A stretch of 64,000 nt of DNA from Legionella maioricensis (GTDB lineage: Bacteria; Pseudomonadota; Gammaproteobacteria; Legionellales; Legionellaceae). Every line of letters starts with the position of its first letter. Positions within the stretch are counted from its first letter, which is position 1. Made by a program: the position numbers and the translations under genes. Under the pieces are notes generated by a model. That model was not told the DNA's origin and did no database searches. It was given only the letters and a program-made list of their open reading frames with translations. This document shows, one piece after another, positions 56,733 through 64,000 of this stretch. The stretch lies in the NCBI RefSeq assembly GCF_023618015.1, contig NZ_JAJKBJ010000010.1:1-64000 (forward strand), given 5' to 3'.

Positions 56733-59690
56733 ATGTATTATTATAATTATCGCTTCCGCCTTTCAGATGATGCCCAATTTCCCGACTCGGAAAAAGCTGC
56801 AAAAAAAATCGAACAGATTTTGAATGAAGATCAAAACCTGGAGTTAGTGCGGGTAGCCATCGATTTGAACAGTCAAAATAAAAGCATCAGTTTATTATGT
56901 AAATCTCAAGATGCTATAGCCATACAAGCCCAAGTGACGCAGCTTTTGTTAAAAGAAGGGATTACTGTAAATGAAGAAATAGAAACAGAAGAAATTTTTG
57001 ATGAAGAGGAAATGGGGCATGAAGATCATGTACATGCATCCAGACCTGTACATCCTGACCGTATTAAAAAACGGAAAAAGAAGACTAAACAAGAACATTC
57101 CCATAAGCACTCTCATGAGCACGCTCATAAACATTCCCATGAGCTCTCTCATGAGCACTCCCATGAGCTCTCTCATGAGCACTCCCATGAGCTCTCTCAT
57201 GAGCACTCCCATGAACTCTCTCATGAACACTCCCATGAGCTCTCTCATGAACACTCCCATGAGCACTCTCATGAACACTCCCATGAGCTCTCTCATGAAC
57301 ACTCCCATGAGCTCTCTCATGAACACTCCCATGAGCTCTCTCATGAACATTCCCATGAGCTCTCTCATGAACATTCCCATGGGTGCTCTCATGAACATTC
57401 CCATGAGCTCTCTCATGAACATTCCCATGGGTGCTCTGATGACTCCCATGAATGTTCTCATGATCATTCTCATGAGTGCTCTGATGACTCCCATGAGTGT
57501 TCTCATGATCATTCTCATGGACATGACAATCATTGGCTTAAAGCTGCATTAGGCTTGGTTTGGGGAGTAGGCTTACTTGTCCTTTCTATTGCAAGTTTTA
57601 ATATTCCTATGATCGCCTACTACGTCATCACAGGGCTTACTACGTTGATGACACTGTACTTGGGACGCACTATTTATCAATCAGCGTGGCGTGCCTTATT
57701 GGAAAAAAAATGGAATACTACAACCCTATACACCATTAGTACTTTGACCATTGTTGGAGTGTCTATCGCAAGCCTGTTTGTTCCCGGTTTACCTATGATG
57801 TTTGAAGCAGCACCTTTGGTATTGGGCTTTTGGCATTTAGGCGAAGGAATTGAACATACCTTAAAAGATGAAATTACTAGAAAACTGGATGTGCGCGCTT
57901 GTATACCTGCCTTAGTCAAGTTAAAGGGCAATCCGGATAAGGAAATTTCAGCCAAGACCTTAATTCCTAACGATATTATTATTGTTAAAGGCGGAAATGT
58001 TATTCCCGTCGATGGTGTATTAACGAGCACCGCACTACTTTATACCACTCGAATAGATGGCTCTCCCGATTTGAAAGAATTTAAACCGGGCGATACAGTA
58101 AAATCCGGCATGACTTTAGCTTCTCATGTTCCTTCATTGGAAATGCGTGTAACAAAAACTTATCAAAACTCTTATCTCTCATTAATCGCAAAAAATATTA
58201 AAAAAGCAAATAGCGAAAAAGCACCGATTGAACTGTTTGCGAATACAGTATTGAAATATTTTATTCCTGGCTTGCTCGCTGTAGCTCTTGTATCCGGAAT
58301 TGTCATCGGTTCCGTATTTAATCCCGCGCTTGCTATTCAATGCGTTATCTCTGTTCTTGTGAGTGCATGCCCCTGTGCTTTGAGCTTGATTACCCCCCTG
58401 GCAGTTAAAATAGGGATGAAAAAAGCCTCTGAAAAAGGAATTAATTTTAAAAATGGCAAAGCGTTACAGGCCGCTGCTGATATTGATGTCGTTGTTTTTG
58501 ATTTAAACGGCACACTTACTAAAGGCCAAATCGAGGTGAGCTCTTTTTATATTGCAGATAAAAATAAAAAGTTTTTGAGCCATATCGCCTTATTAGAAGA
58601 TCAATCCCAACATCCAGTGGCAAAAACGATTAAGTCTTATATAGAAGGTCAAGGCATTGTTTCAAGCGAGCCATTAGAAATAACTTCCGTTGATAAAAGT
58701 CATCACTCTGGCATGAAAGGTGTGATCAATGGTGAGACATTCATAATAGGCAATAAAGACATGCTATTAGCGAATGGAATTACCCATATCAATGAGCCTT
58801 ATAATAATCCTGAAAATGGTTCGGTTTACATTGTTCGCGGGACCAAAGTCATAGGACAAATTGACCTCCACGACCCTTTGCGTGAAGATGCCCTGGCAAC
58901 AGTCAATCAATTAAAGCGTCTTGGTAAAGAGGTTCATATTTGTACCGGGGCAGATCAGGCAACTGCAGAAAAATATGCCGCATTATTAGGTATCCCCAAA
59001 GAGAATATTTGCGCCAATACCGTAGGTGCGATTACTAAACCGGGAGAGGTATCTAAAACAGGTTATATAGAACAGTTAAGACGCCGCGGTTATAAAGTAG
59101 CGATGGTAGGTGACGCAGCCAATGATGTCACCGCAATTGCCTATTCAGATATAGGCATTGCGGTTAAATCAAGTATTGGTGATGACATCACGGAACAACA
59201 TGCGGGCATAGTGATTCAACAGGGATTGCTATTTCCTATTGCAACAGCATTTGATGTAGCACAAAAAACCAAACAAAATATTTTCCAAAACTTACTCATG
59301 AGTTTAACCTATAACTCAATGATTACTTTGGTGGCAGCAGGATTGTTTGTTGCCTTGGGCTTTGCGCTTAACCCGGCACTGGGTGTGGCCTTAATGGTAC
59401 TTGAATCCACCATTATTTTAGCTAATTTATATCGTTTCAAACACCAGGAAGTTGTGACTCCAGCATCAAATAATGCAAATGCGGTAGTCGATGCAGAAGT
59501 TCCTGGAAATACAACCGCAAAAGTGTTGAATGCTTTAGATTTCCGTTCCAAACCCCAAGCCAGTTTAGCTGTTGTGCCAAAGCCTGAGGCAGTGAACTCT
59601 AAAGCGGGAAGGTTCTTTACGCCTGCTGCTAATCTTGCTTCTCATACTCCTGAGAAGGATCAGCAAGATCAACTGGCTTGTTTATGTTAG
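56733..59690 (+). CDS. P1B-type cation ATPase with His-repeat domain and altered signature motifs
   Basis: A 985-residue membrane ATPase. An N-terminal soluble part without a CxxC metal site is followed by a ~148-residue His repeat (about 121-268). Then come about eight membrane helices and actuator, phosphorylation and nucleotide domains. CPC (residues 546-548) in the sixth helix and HP in SQHPVAK identify P1B type. Key motifs deviate: DKTGT is DLNGT (Asp590 kept), TGE is DGS (442-444), TGD is TGA (738-740), and GDGxND is GDAAND (793-798). The actuator change should hinder dephosphorylation. It is preceded by a Zur box, so it is expected to be on when zinc is scarce. Pump, importer or metal sensor are all possible. 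Confidence 0.85.
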   Translation: MYYYNYRFRLSDDAQFPDSEKAAKKIEQILNEDQNLELVRVAIDLNSQNKSISLLCKSQDAIAIQAQVTQLLLKEGITVNEEIETEEIFDEEEMGHEDHVHASRPVHPDRIKKRKKKTKQEHSHKHSHEHAHKHSHELSHEHSHELSHEHSHELSHEHSHELSHEHSHELSHEHSHEHSHEHSHELSHEHSHELSHEHSHELSHEHSHELSHEHSHGCSHEHSHELSHEHSHGCSDDSHECSHDHSHECSDDSHECSHDHSHGHDNHWLKAALGLVWGVGLLVLSIASFNIPMIAYYVITGLTTLMTLYLGRTIYQSAWRALLEKKWNTTTLYTISTLTIVGVSIASLFVPGLPMMFEAAPLVLGFWHLGEGIEHTLKDEITRKLDVRACIPALVKLKGNPDKEISAKTLIPNDIIIVKGGNVIPVDGVLTSTALLYTTRIDGSPDLKEFKPGDTVKSGMTLASHVPSLEMRVTKTYQNSYLSLIAKNIKKANSEKAPIELFANTVLKYFIPGLLAVALVSGIVIGSVFNPALAIQCVISVLVSACPCALSLITPLAVKIGMKKASEKGINFKNGKALQAAADIDVVVFDLNGTLTKGQIEVSSFYIADKNKKFLSHIALLEDQSQHPVAKTIKSYIEGQGIVSSEPLEITSVDKSHHSGMKGVINGETFIIGNKDMLLANGITHINEPYNNPENGSVYIVRGTKVIGQIDLHDPLREDALATVNQLKRLGKEVHICTGADQATAEKYAALLGIPKENICANTVGAITKPGEVSKTGYIEQLRRRGYKVAMVGDAANDVTAIAYSDIGIAVKSSIGDDITEQHAGIVIQQGLLFPIATAFDVAQKTKQNIFQNLLMSLTYNSMITLVAAGLFVALGFALNPALGVALMVLESTIILANLYRFKHQEVVTPASNNANAVVDAEVPGNTTAKVLNALDFRSKPQASLAVVPKPEAVNSKAGRFFTPAANLASHTPEKDQQDQLACLC
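57093..57530 (+). repeat. Internal His-rich repeat (24-bp units)
   Basis: A DNA repeat built on CATGAGCACTCCCATGAGCTCTCT variants encodes (HEHSHELS)n and related octads, then a more divergent HSHECSDD-type end. At least 14 octad-like units are visible. Repeat number is likely to vary between strains. Confidence 0.9.
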
Positions 59691-59728
59691 GGGCAGTCGA
59701 CAATTGATCCTTGGACGTCGCAGCGAGT

Positions 59729-59759
59729 AACCTGGGTGAAACGAAGTGAAGCCCAGGTT
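59729..59759. repeat. Short inverted repeat after the ATPase gene
   Basis: AACCTGGG-TGAAACGAAGTGAAG-CCCAGGTT: an 8-bp perfect stem with a 15-base loop. It lies between convergent genes, so a REP-like element or terminator is possible. Confidence 0.55.
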
Positions 59760-59818
59760 TCAGTCCTGCGGCCCCCACCCAGACTACAAAAAAATGAGTT
59801 GATCCCGTCAAATTTGCA

Positions 59819-60733
59819 TCAAGGCTTTTCCATAGCTGCGGGTAAAGACGAAATTTCGTGGATTTCTGCAATATAACCGCCGGGAAACTTCACCATGGCT
59901 GAAAGACGTTGTTCCGCGATAACAGGCTCGACCAGAATGGTTGCTCCCGCTATTTGTGCTTGCGCAAGAGTCTCTTTAAGATTAGGCACTTCATAACCCG
60001 TTATTTCACGACCATAGGGCCAAACTAAATCGCCATTGGTGATGATGACCAGCATTCGCCCAAAACCGGATTCAATACGTACGCGTCGATAATGTTTATC
60101 CGGTTGTCCTATCTCAATACCAGGGGCATTTGGATTATCCGATACTACCTTACCTTTTGAAAAACGAAGAAAATCCTTAATGAACAGATCGGCACTGTCT
60201 GGAGACAGATAGACTCGATTTTCCGGAATAGTTTTCAACTTGGCATAAGATGGCGGGATATTATGCCAGTAGAGTTGCATGTACACGCCTCCAGGCCATT
60301 GAATAATAGCATCCCTGCCTACAGGATCAGAAAATGGTGCTACCACAACATCGGCTCCTGAATCACGTGCAGCAGCGAGGGCTTTATCCAAATCTTTAAC
60401 GAGATAGCCTGTTCGTTCAAGTCCAAAAGGATAAGGAATAGGTGTCTTGAACCCGAATACAGATACCGCCCCTACCGGAGTTAATCCCAGCTGCGACATA
60501 GTCTGACTCGGCGTTGGGGTTACCTGAAAGATACCTTGCGGTGAAGTATTTCCTCCAAAAGTACCCATAAAGCTGGCTATGAAGCGATCAAACTGTCCTG
60601 GAGCCACGTAAACATGGGTGGTGTTGTATTGAGGCCCAACGGAAAAATCAGAATTTTGCGCCGCATTGACGGTCATCAGAGATAAATCAGCTAACATCAA
60701 AACCGTACAGACAAGAGATCCAACTTTACGCAT
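59819..60733 (-). CDS. Exported glyoxalase/VOC-fold protein
   Basis: A 304-residue protein with a signal peptide (MRKVGSLVCTVLMLADLSLMTVNAAQ). ATG 60733 lies 7 bases after AAGGAG; the frame continues to 60820 without a ribosome site. Two VOC-like halves are visible: NTTHVYVAPGQFDRFIASFM ... IIQWPGGVYMQLYWH and LSPDSADLFIKDFLRF ... KFPGGYIAEIHEI. FGLERTGYLVKDLDKALAAARDSGADVVV and GYEVPNLKETLAQAQIAGATILVEP are equivalent segments. The ending KFPGGY...EIH has a possible metal ligand Glu. It is the third gene of an operon with an amidohydrolase and an isochorismatase-family enzyme. A secreted detoxification or binding role is open. Confidence 0.78.
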   Translation of the reverse strand: MRKVGSLVCTVLMLADLSLMTVNAAQNSDFSVGPQYNTTHVYVAPGQFDRFIASFMGTFGGNTSPQGIFQVTPTPSQTMSQLGLTPVGAVSVFGFKTPIPYPFGLERTGYLVKDLDKALAAARDSGADVVVAPFSDPVGRDAIIQWPGGVYMQLYWHNIPPSYAKLKTIPENRVYLSPDSADLFIKDFLRFSKGKVVSDNPNAPGIEIGQPDKHYRRVRIESGFGRMLVIITNGDLVWPYGREITGYEVPNLKETLAQAQIAGATILVEPVIAEQRLSAMVKFPGGYIAEIHEISSLPAAMEKP

Positions 60734-60780
60734 TATTGTACTCCTTACCCAATTCACTTGCCGATAAGAACAAGAGTTCA

Positions 60781-62577
60781 TTAAAATGCCCAGCAATAAC
60801 AATTTCCTCCCCAATGCCAATTAGATTCAAGATGATTTAAAGAGTGACAGAGATGGGTTGTGGTACTGGAACCCATAGCCAATAATTTATTACCGCCATA
60901 AGTTCCATAATGTCTTATTGGCGACCAATCAGGACTCACCGGCGGTAAAGGAGGATTATAGTGAGCAAAATGCTCGCAGGCATGCACAATCGTTCCACCA
61001 ACCACCGTCATTAAGGAGTAAAGCTCTTTGATTTCCTCTTCAGTAACCTGAAAAAAATCTTTGGACAACACAGCAAAATCAGCCAATTGATTGGGCAAAA
61101 AAGATCCTTTACTATTAGATTCATTAGAAAACCACGCACTGCCTTTGGTATACAGTTCTAACGCTTTTTCTCTGGAGAGAATATTATCGTTTTCATACAG
61201 CACTGTTCCCCCTACTGTTTTCCCCGAGGTTAACCAGTAAATGCATAACCAGGGATTATAACTGGAAACCCTTGTTGCATCAGTTCCCATGCCCACAGGA
61301 ATACCTGCTGATAGAATTTTACTGAGGGGTGGAGTACGAAGAGTTTGCTCTTTTCCATAGCGCTCCAGGAAATATTCACCTTGGAATGCCATACGATTTT
61401 GGATGGCAATACCACCGCCAAGAGCGTGTACTCTTTCGATTGATTTATCGGATATAGTCTCGGCATGATCAAAAAACCAATGTAATTGATTAATGGGTAC
61501 TTCTTCATGGACTTGCTCATACACCGTTAAGGCTCTTGCAATAGACTCATCATAAGTAGCATGTAACCTGAACGGCCAGGATTTCTGTGCCAATAAATGC
61601 ACCACTGGTTTTAATTGCTCCTCCATGACTGGAGGTAAATCAGGACGAGGTTGTAAAAAATCTTCAAAATCAGCAGCAGAAAACACCAACATTTCTCCCG
61701 CCCCATTATGGCGATAATAATCATTCCCCTGTTGATACTGGCTGTTTTTAGTCCATTGCTCAAAATCGGCTAATTCATGATTCGGTTTTTGAGTGAATAA
61801 ATTATACGCGATTCTAACCGTCAGTTTATTCTCTTCATTCAGTTCATTGATTACCTCATAATCTTCTGGATAATTTTGGAAACCACCCCCAGCATCGATG
61901 ACACTAGTGACACCCAGTCGATTTAACTCACGCATGAAATGTAACGTAGAATTAATTTGATCTTCTTTATCAAGCTTTGGGCCTTGAGCTAAGGTCGAGT
62001 AGAGGATGATGGCATTAGGATTAGCAATTAACATCCCCGTTGGATTACCTTCCTTATCCCGTTGAATACGCGTACCCGGCATTTCTTGAGTGTTTTTATC
62101 GTAACCGATGACATTAAGTGCTGCTTTATTGAGCAAGGCTCTATCGTACAAATGCAAAATAAACACCGGCGTCTCTTTAGAAACCGCATTAATTTCATCT
62201 AAGGAAGGCATTCTTTTTTCTTTAAATTGAAACTCGCTCCAGCCACCAACCACTCTAACCCACTGTGGTGCCGGAGTTCTTGCAGCTTGTTCTTTTAGCA
62301 TGAATAAAGCGTCACTCAAATTATTGATGCCATCCCACCTTAGCTCCATATTGAAATTCAAACCACCGCGAATAAGGTGAATGTGAGAATCATTAAGACC
62401 AGGGATAACCCTCTTTTTTTGTAAATCCACCAGCCTTGTCGATGGTGTTTTTAAAGAAAGGATTTCTTGATCGGAACCAAACTGCACAAACCGATGGTCT
62501 TTGATAGCAACAGCAGTCACATCGCTTTGACTAATACCCGGACCTTTAAAAAGCCCGTTAAAGAAAATAATATCCAT
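60781..62577 (-). CDS. YtcJ-like metal-dependent amidohydrolase
   Basis: A 598-residue enzyme of the amidohydrolase superfamily, similar to the YtcJ/N-substituted formamide deformylase group. Motifs: VIPGLNDSHIHLIRGG (HxH metal ligands), GVTSVIDAGGG, RLHATYDESIARALTVYE, LHWFFDHAETIS and VGMGTDATR (metal Asp). The length is close to the family. It has no signal peptide. The C-terminal 60 residues (SSTTTHLCHSLNHLESNWHWGGNCYCWAF) are His/Cys/Trp-rich and unusual. It lies 28 bases after the isochorismatase-family gene, so it is cotranscribed. Substrate unknown. Confidence 0.87.
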   Translation of the reverse strand: MDIIFFNGLFKGPGISQSDVTAVAIKDHRFVQFGSDQEILSLKTPSTRLVDLQKKRVIPGLNDSHIHLIRGGLNFNMELRWDGINNLSDALFMLKEQAARTPAPQWVRVVGGWSEFQFKEKRMPSLDEINAVSKETPVFILHLYDRALLNKAALNVIGYDKNTQEMPGTRIQRDKEGNPTGMLIANPNAIILYSTLAQGPKLDKEDQINSTLHFMRELNRLGVTSVIDAGGGFQNYPEDYEVINELNEENKLTVRIAYNLFTQKPNHELADFEQWTKNSQYQQGNDYYRHNGAGEMLVFSAADFEDFLQPRPDLPPVMEEQLKPVVHLLAQKSWPFRLHATYDESIARALTVYEQVHEEVPINQLHWFFDHAETISDKSIERVHALGGGIAIQNRMAFQGEYFLERYGKEQTLRTPPLSKILSAGIPVGMGTDATRVSSYNPWLCIYWLTSGKTVGGTVLYENDNILSREKALELYTKGSAWFSNESNSKGSFLPNQLADFAVLSKDFFQVTEEEIKELYSLMTVVGGTIVHACEHFAHYNPPLPPVSPDWSPIRHYGTYGGNKLLAMGSSTTTHLCHSLNHLESNWHWGGNCYCWAF

Positions 62578-62605
62578 AGCGAGATTGCTCCAGACTGATA
62601 TTGGA

Positions 62606-63271
62606 CTATTTGATCAATTTACCTTTCCATTGACTTCTTGATTTTTGTTTATGAACCAGGGTGTAGGCATAATCAACCCCCATCCCATAGCCACCACTAT
62701 GTTCTCTGACTATATCCATGGTTCCGTTATAGGTTTCTTTCCTTGCCCAATCCCTTTGCCATTCTAGCAATAACTGTTGCCAGGTGAGCGGAGCAACCCC
62801 TGCTTGAATCATGCGAGTCATTGACGTTTGGTGCGCCGCAAAGCTTGTGCCTCCACATGCATCCTCAACAACATATACTTCATATCCATCTTGCATGGCT
62901 GAAAAAGCACACATATTGATACACACCTCTGTCCACAAACCTGCTAGTATTAATTTTTTTCTCTTGGTACCAGCAATATGTTTTCTAACCATTGCAGAAT
63001 CCCAGGAATTCATACTGGTTCGTTCAATAATGTCATTGTCAGGAAAGACGTCTAATAATTCTGGCCAGATGTAGCCACTAAAACTTTCGGTTTCAACCGA
63101 TGTTAGAATCGTAGGTACTGCGAATAATTTTGCAGATTTTGCTAAAGAAACCGCATTGTTTTTCAGCAATTGACGATCCATATTAGCGACCCCAAACGCC
63201 ATTTGTGGTTGATAGTCTATTAATAAAAGTACTGAATTTTCAGGTGTTAACAGTTCAATTTTTTTATCCAT
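62606..63271 (-). CDS. Isochorismatase-family cysteine hydrolase
   Basis: A 221-residue cytoplasmic hydrolase of the isochorismatase/nicotinamidase (YcaC-like) family. The likely triad is Asp in LLLIDYQPQMAFGV, a Lys before the central strand (RKKLILAG), and Cys in LWTEVCINMCAFSAM (near 116), with a usual cis-peptide nearby. The C-terminal extension (residues 180-221) is basic. The start follows AAAGGA at 8 bases. It is the first gene of the three-gene operon and its promoter should be in the next gap. Confidence 0.87.
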   Translation of the reverse strand: MDKKIELLTPENSVLLLIDYQPQMAFGVANMDRQLLKNNAVSLAKSAKLFAVPTILTSVETESFSGYIWPELLDVFPDNDIIERTSMNSWDSAMVRKHIAGTKRKKLILAGLWTEVCINMCAFSAMQDGYEVYVVEDACGGTSFAAHQTSMTRMIQAGVAPLTWQQLLLEWQRDWARKETYNGTMDIVREHSGGYGMGVDYAYTLVHKQKSRSQWKGKLIK

Positions 63272-63862
63272 GTTAATAATCCTTTATTAATAATAAAAGT
63301 TCCGCCTTATACTCTTGAGTTAATCTTGCTGGAAATATCCTAAGCTTAGTAAATGCAAAGCACTTTGTCTAAATATAAATCATTTTTCTAAGAAGTTATT
63401 GACTGCCGTTGACTTAAGAAACGTCATCCAGAGCGAAGCGAAGGATCTCCAAAATGTGGCGAAGAGCCCTCGTCGCAAACTCCTCGGAATGACATAAAGT
63501 GGCTTAAGCCATAGTAGTGCTCATCAGTCAAACGGAGCCAGATAATGCCTTGCTCTCGACTGTTTAAATTTTTTGAGGAACTCTCAAGAACAAGCTGTGG
63601 AGCGTCTAAGGACCAATTGCCCCCATAGCCCCTCTTTTATTTGATTAATTAAAAAATAGTGTGACATTTGTCATTGATGCGGTAAAATCCGAATCGTGTA
63701 GAAAGGAACTTGTTAATTATGTTTTATTTATGAACAAATCCGATAATGACCAATTTGTTTACCGGGATGAATGTCTATAAAAAACAAAAAGTTCTCCACT
63801 CACAGTAAATTAGCTCGAACTGAAATACATTTTTTAACCTGGCACAACAGATGAGGTAACCA
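63272..63862. other. Intergenic region with dispersed repeat
   Basis: About 590 bases between divergent genes. It contains a copy of the GGAGATCC...GGATGAC repeat at 63422-63450 and, around 63605-63625, GGACCAATTGCCCCC, similar to the end of the element near 25550. Promoters of both flanking genes should lie here but were not resolved. No other gene seen. Confidence 0.5.
63422..63450. repeat. Dispersed GGAGATCC...GGATGAC repeat, reverse orientation
   Basis: CGTCATCCAGAGCGAAGCGA followed by AGGATCTCC is the reverse complement of the element at 8403-8431 with few changes. Confidence 0.65.
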
Positions 63863-64000
63863 ATGGAAGTAAAAATAGAAAGAAGTCCACGAACTCAACA
63901 TCAGCATGGCCAAGCAGGTACTCAACATCAGCATGACCAAGCAAGAACTCAACATCAGCATGGCCAAGCAAGAACTCAACATCAGCATGGCCAAGCAAGA
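63863..64000 (+). CDS. His/Gln-rich 9-residue repeat protein (5' part)
   Basis: ATG 63863 lies 7 bases after a GAGGT ribosome site and opens a frame to the window end. After MEVKIERSPR, at least four copies of a nine-residue unit follow: TQHQHGQAG, TQHQHDQAR, TQHQHGQAR, TQHQHGQAR. The underlying 27-bp DNA repeat is nearly identical from copy to copy. The end is outside the window. His-rich sequence suggests metal or acid-sensitive binding, as in the ATPase 4 kb upstream. The minus-strand frame over this region is an artefact of the repeat. Confidence 0.7.
   Translation, partial: MEVKIERSPRTQHQHGQAGTQHQHDQARTQHQHGQARTQHQHGQAR

Noticed and set aside
56949-57533. Antisense Met/Arg/Leu-repeat reading frame (and the plus-strand frame 56998-57552)
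   Set aside because: Both are out-of-frame readings of the His-repeat of the ATPase gene, with low-complexity products.
63880-64000. CRISPR-like repeat at the right end
   Set aside because: The 27-bp repeats are a translated His/Gln-rich coding repeat with no spacers.

Overview
The window reads as chromosomal DNA of a Legionella species or a close relative (gammaproteobacterium, AT-rich). The evidence is the family content: a Pseudomonas/Legionella-type flagellar block, several Legionella-style opacity-like outer-membrane proteins, and proteins carrying eukaryote-like modules (an SH2 domain, a DHCR7-type sterol reductase, a cytochrome P450, a metallophospholipase C-like protein, a caspase-fold-like peptidase domain on a coiled-coil body). 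This assignment comes from family recognition, not from a database search.

Layout. 1-5.5 kb: flagellar genes fleS-fleR-fliE-fliF-fliG on the minus strand. 5.7-6.9 kb: two broken genes, a frameshifted HExxH protein and a deleted and frameshifted outer-membrane protein. 7-12.5 kb: the conserved rarA-lolA-ftsK block divergent from trxB. 12.8-36 kb: accessory DNA between trxB and aat, holding dinB, a 1-kb AT-rich gap with DnaA-box-like sites, secreted proteins, a Rieske oxygenase, two amino-acid permeases, a phasin, the phospholipase and sterol reductase pair, proBA, a sedolisin operon, a P450 and a Nudix hydrolase. 36.4-43.5 kb: aat, two class III nucleotide cyclases around a rhodanese gene and a remarkable 19-bp tandem/inverted repeat, a GltP-type symporter, and infA. 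43.8-50.4 kb: pmbA, a NAGPA-type protein, and nrdAB with DnaA and NrdR-like boxes upstream. 50.7-56 kb: probable virulence island (outer-membrane protein, SH2 protein, caspase-fold-like proteins). 56-64 kb: metal-related region (zur, a Zur box, a His-repeat P-type ATPase), then a three-gene hydrolase operon and the start of a second His-rich repeat protein.

Most interesting system: a Zur-type regulator gene faces, across a perfect Zur operator (56658-56676), a P1B-type ATPase. This ATPase carries a ~150-residue His repeat in place of an HMA domain, and several signature motifs are altered (DKTGT to DLNGT, TGE to DGS, TGD to TGA, GDGxNDxP to GDAANDVT). It may be a zinc-starvation protein that binds or senses metal rather than a normal pump. 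Other strong points are the SH2-domain protein at 51.5-52.7 kb, the peptidase/coiled-coil protein with an internal duplication at 53.6-55.4 kb, the eukaryote-like sterol reductase at 24-25.3 kb, and the 15-copy 19-bp array at 39.8-40.3 kb. No rRNA, tRNA, CRISPR array, transposase or prophage gene was recognised.
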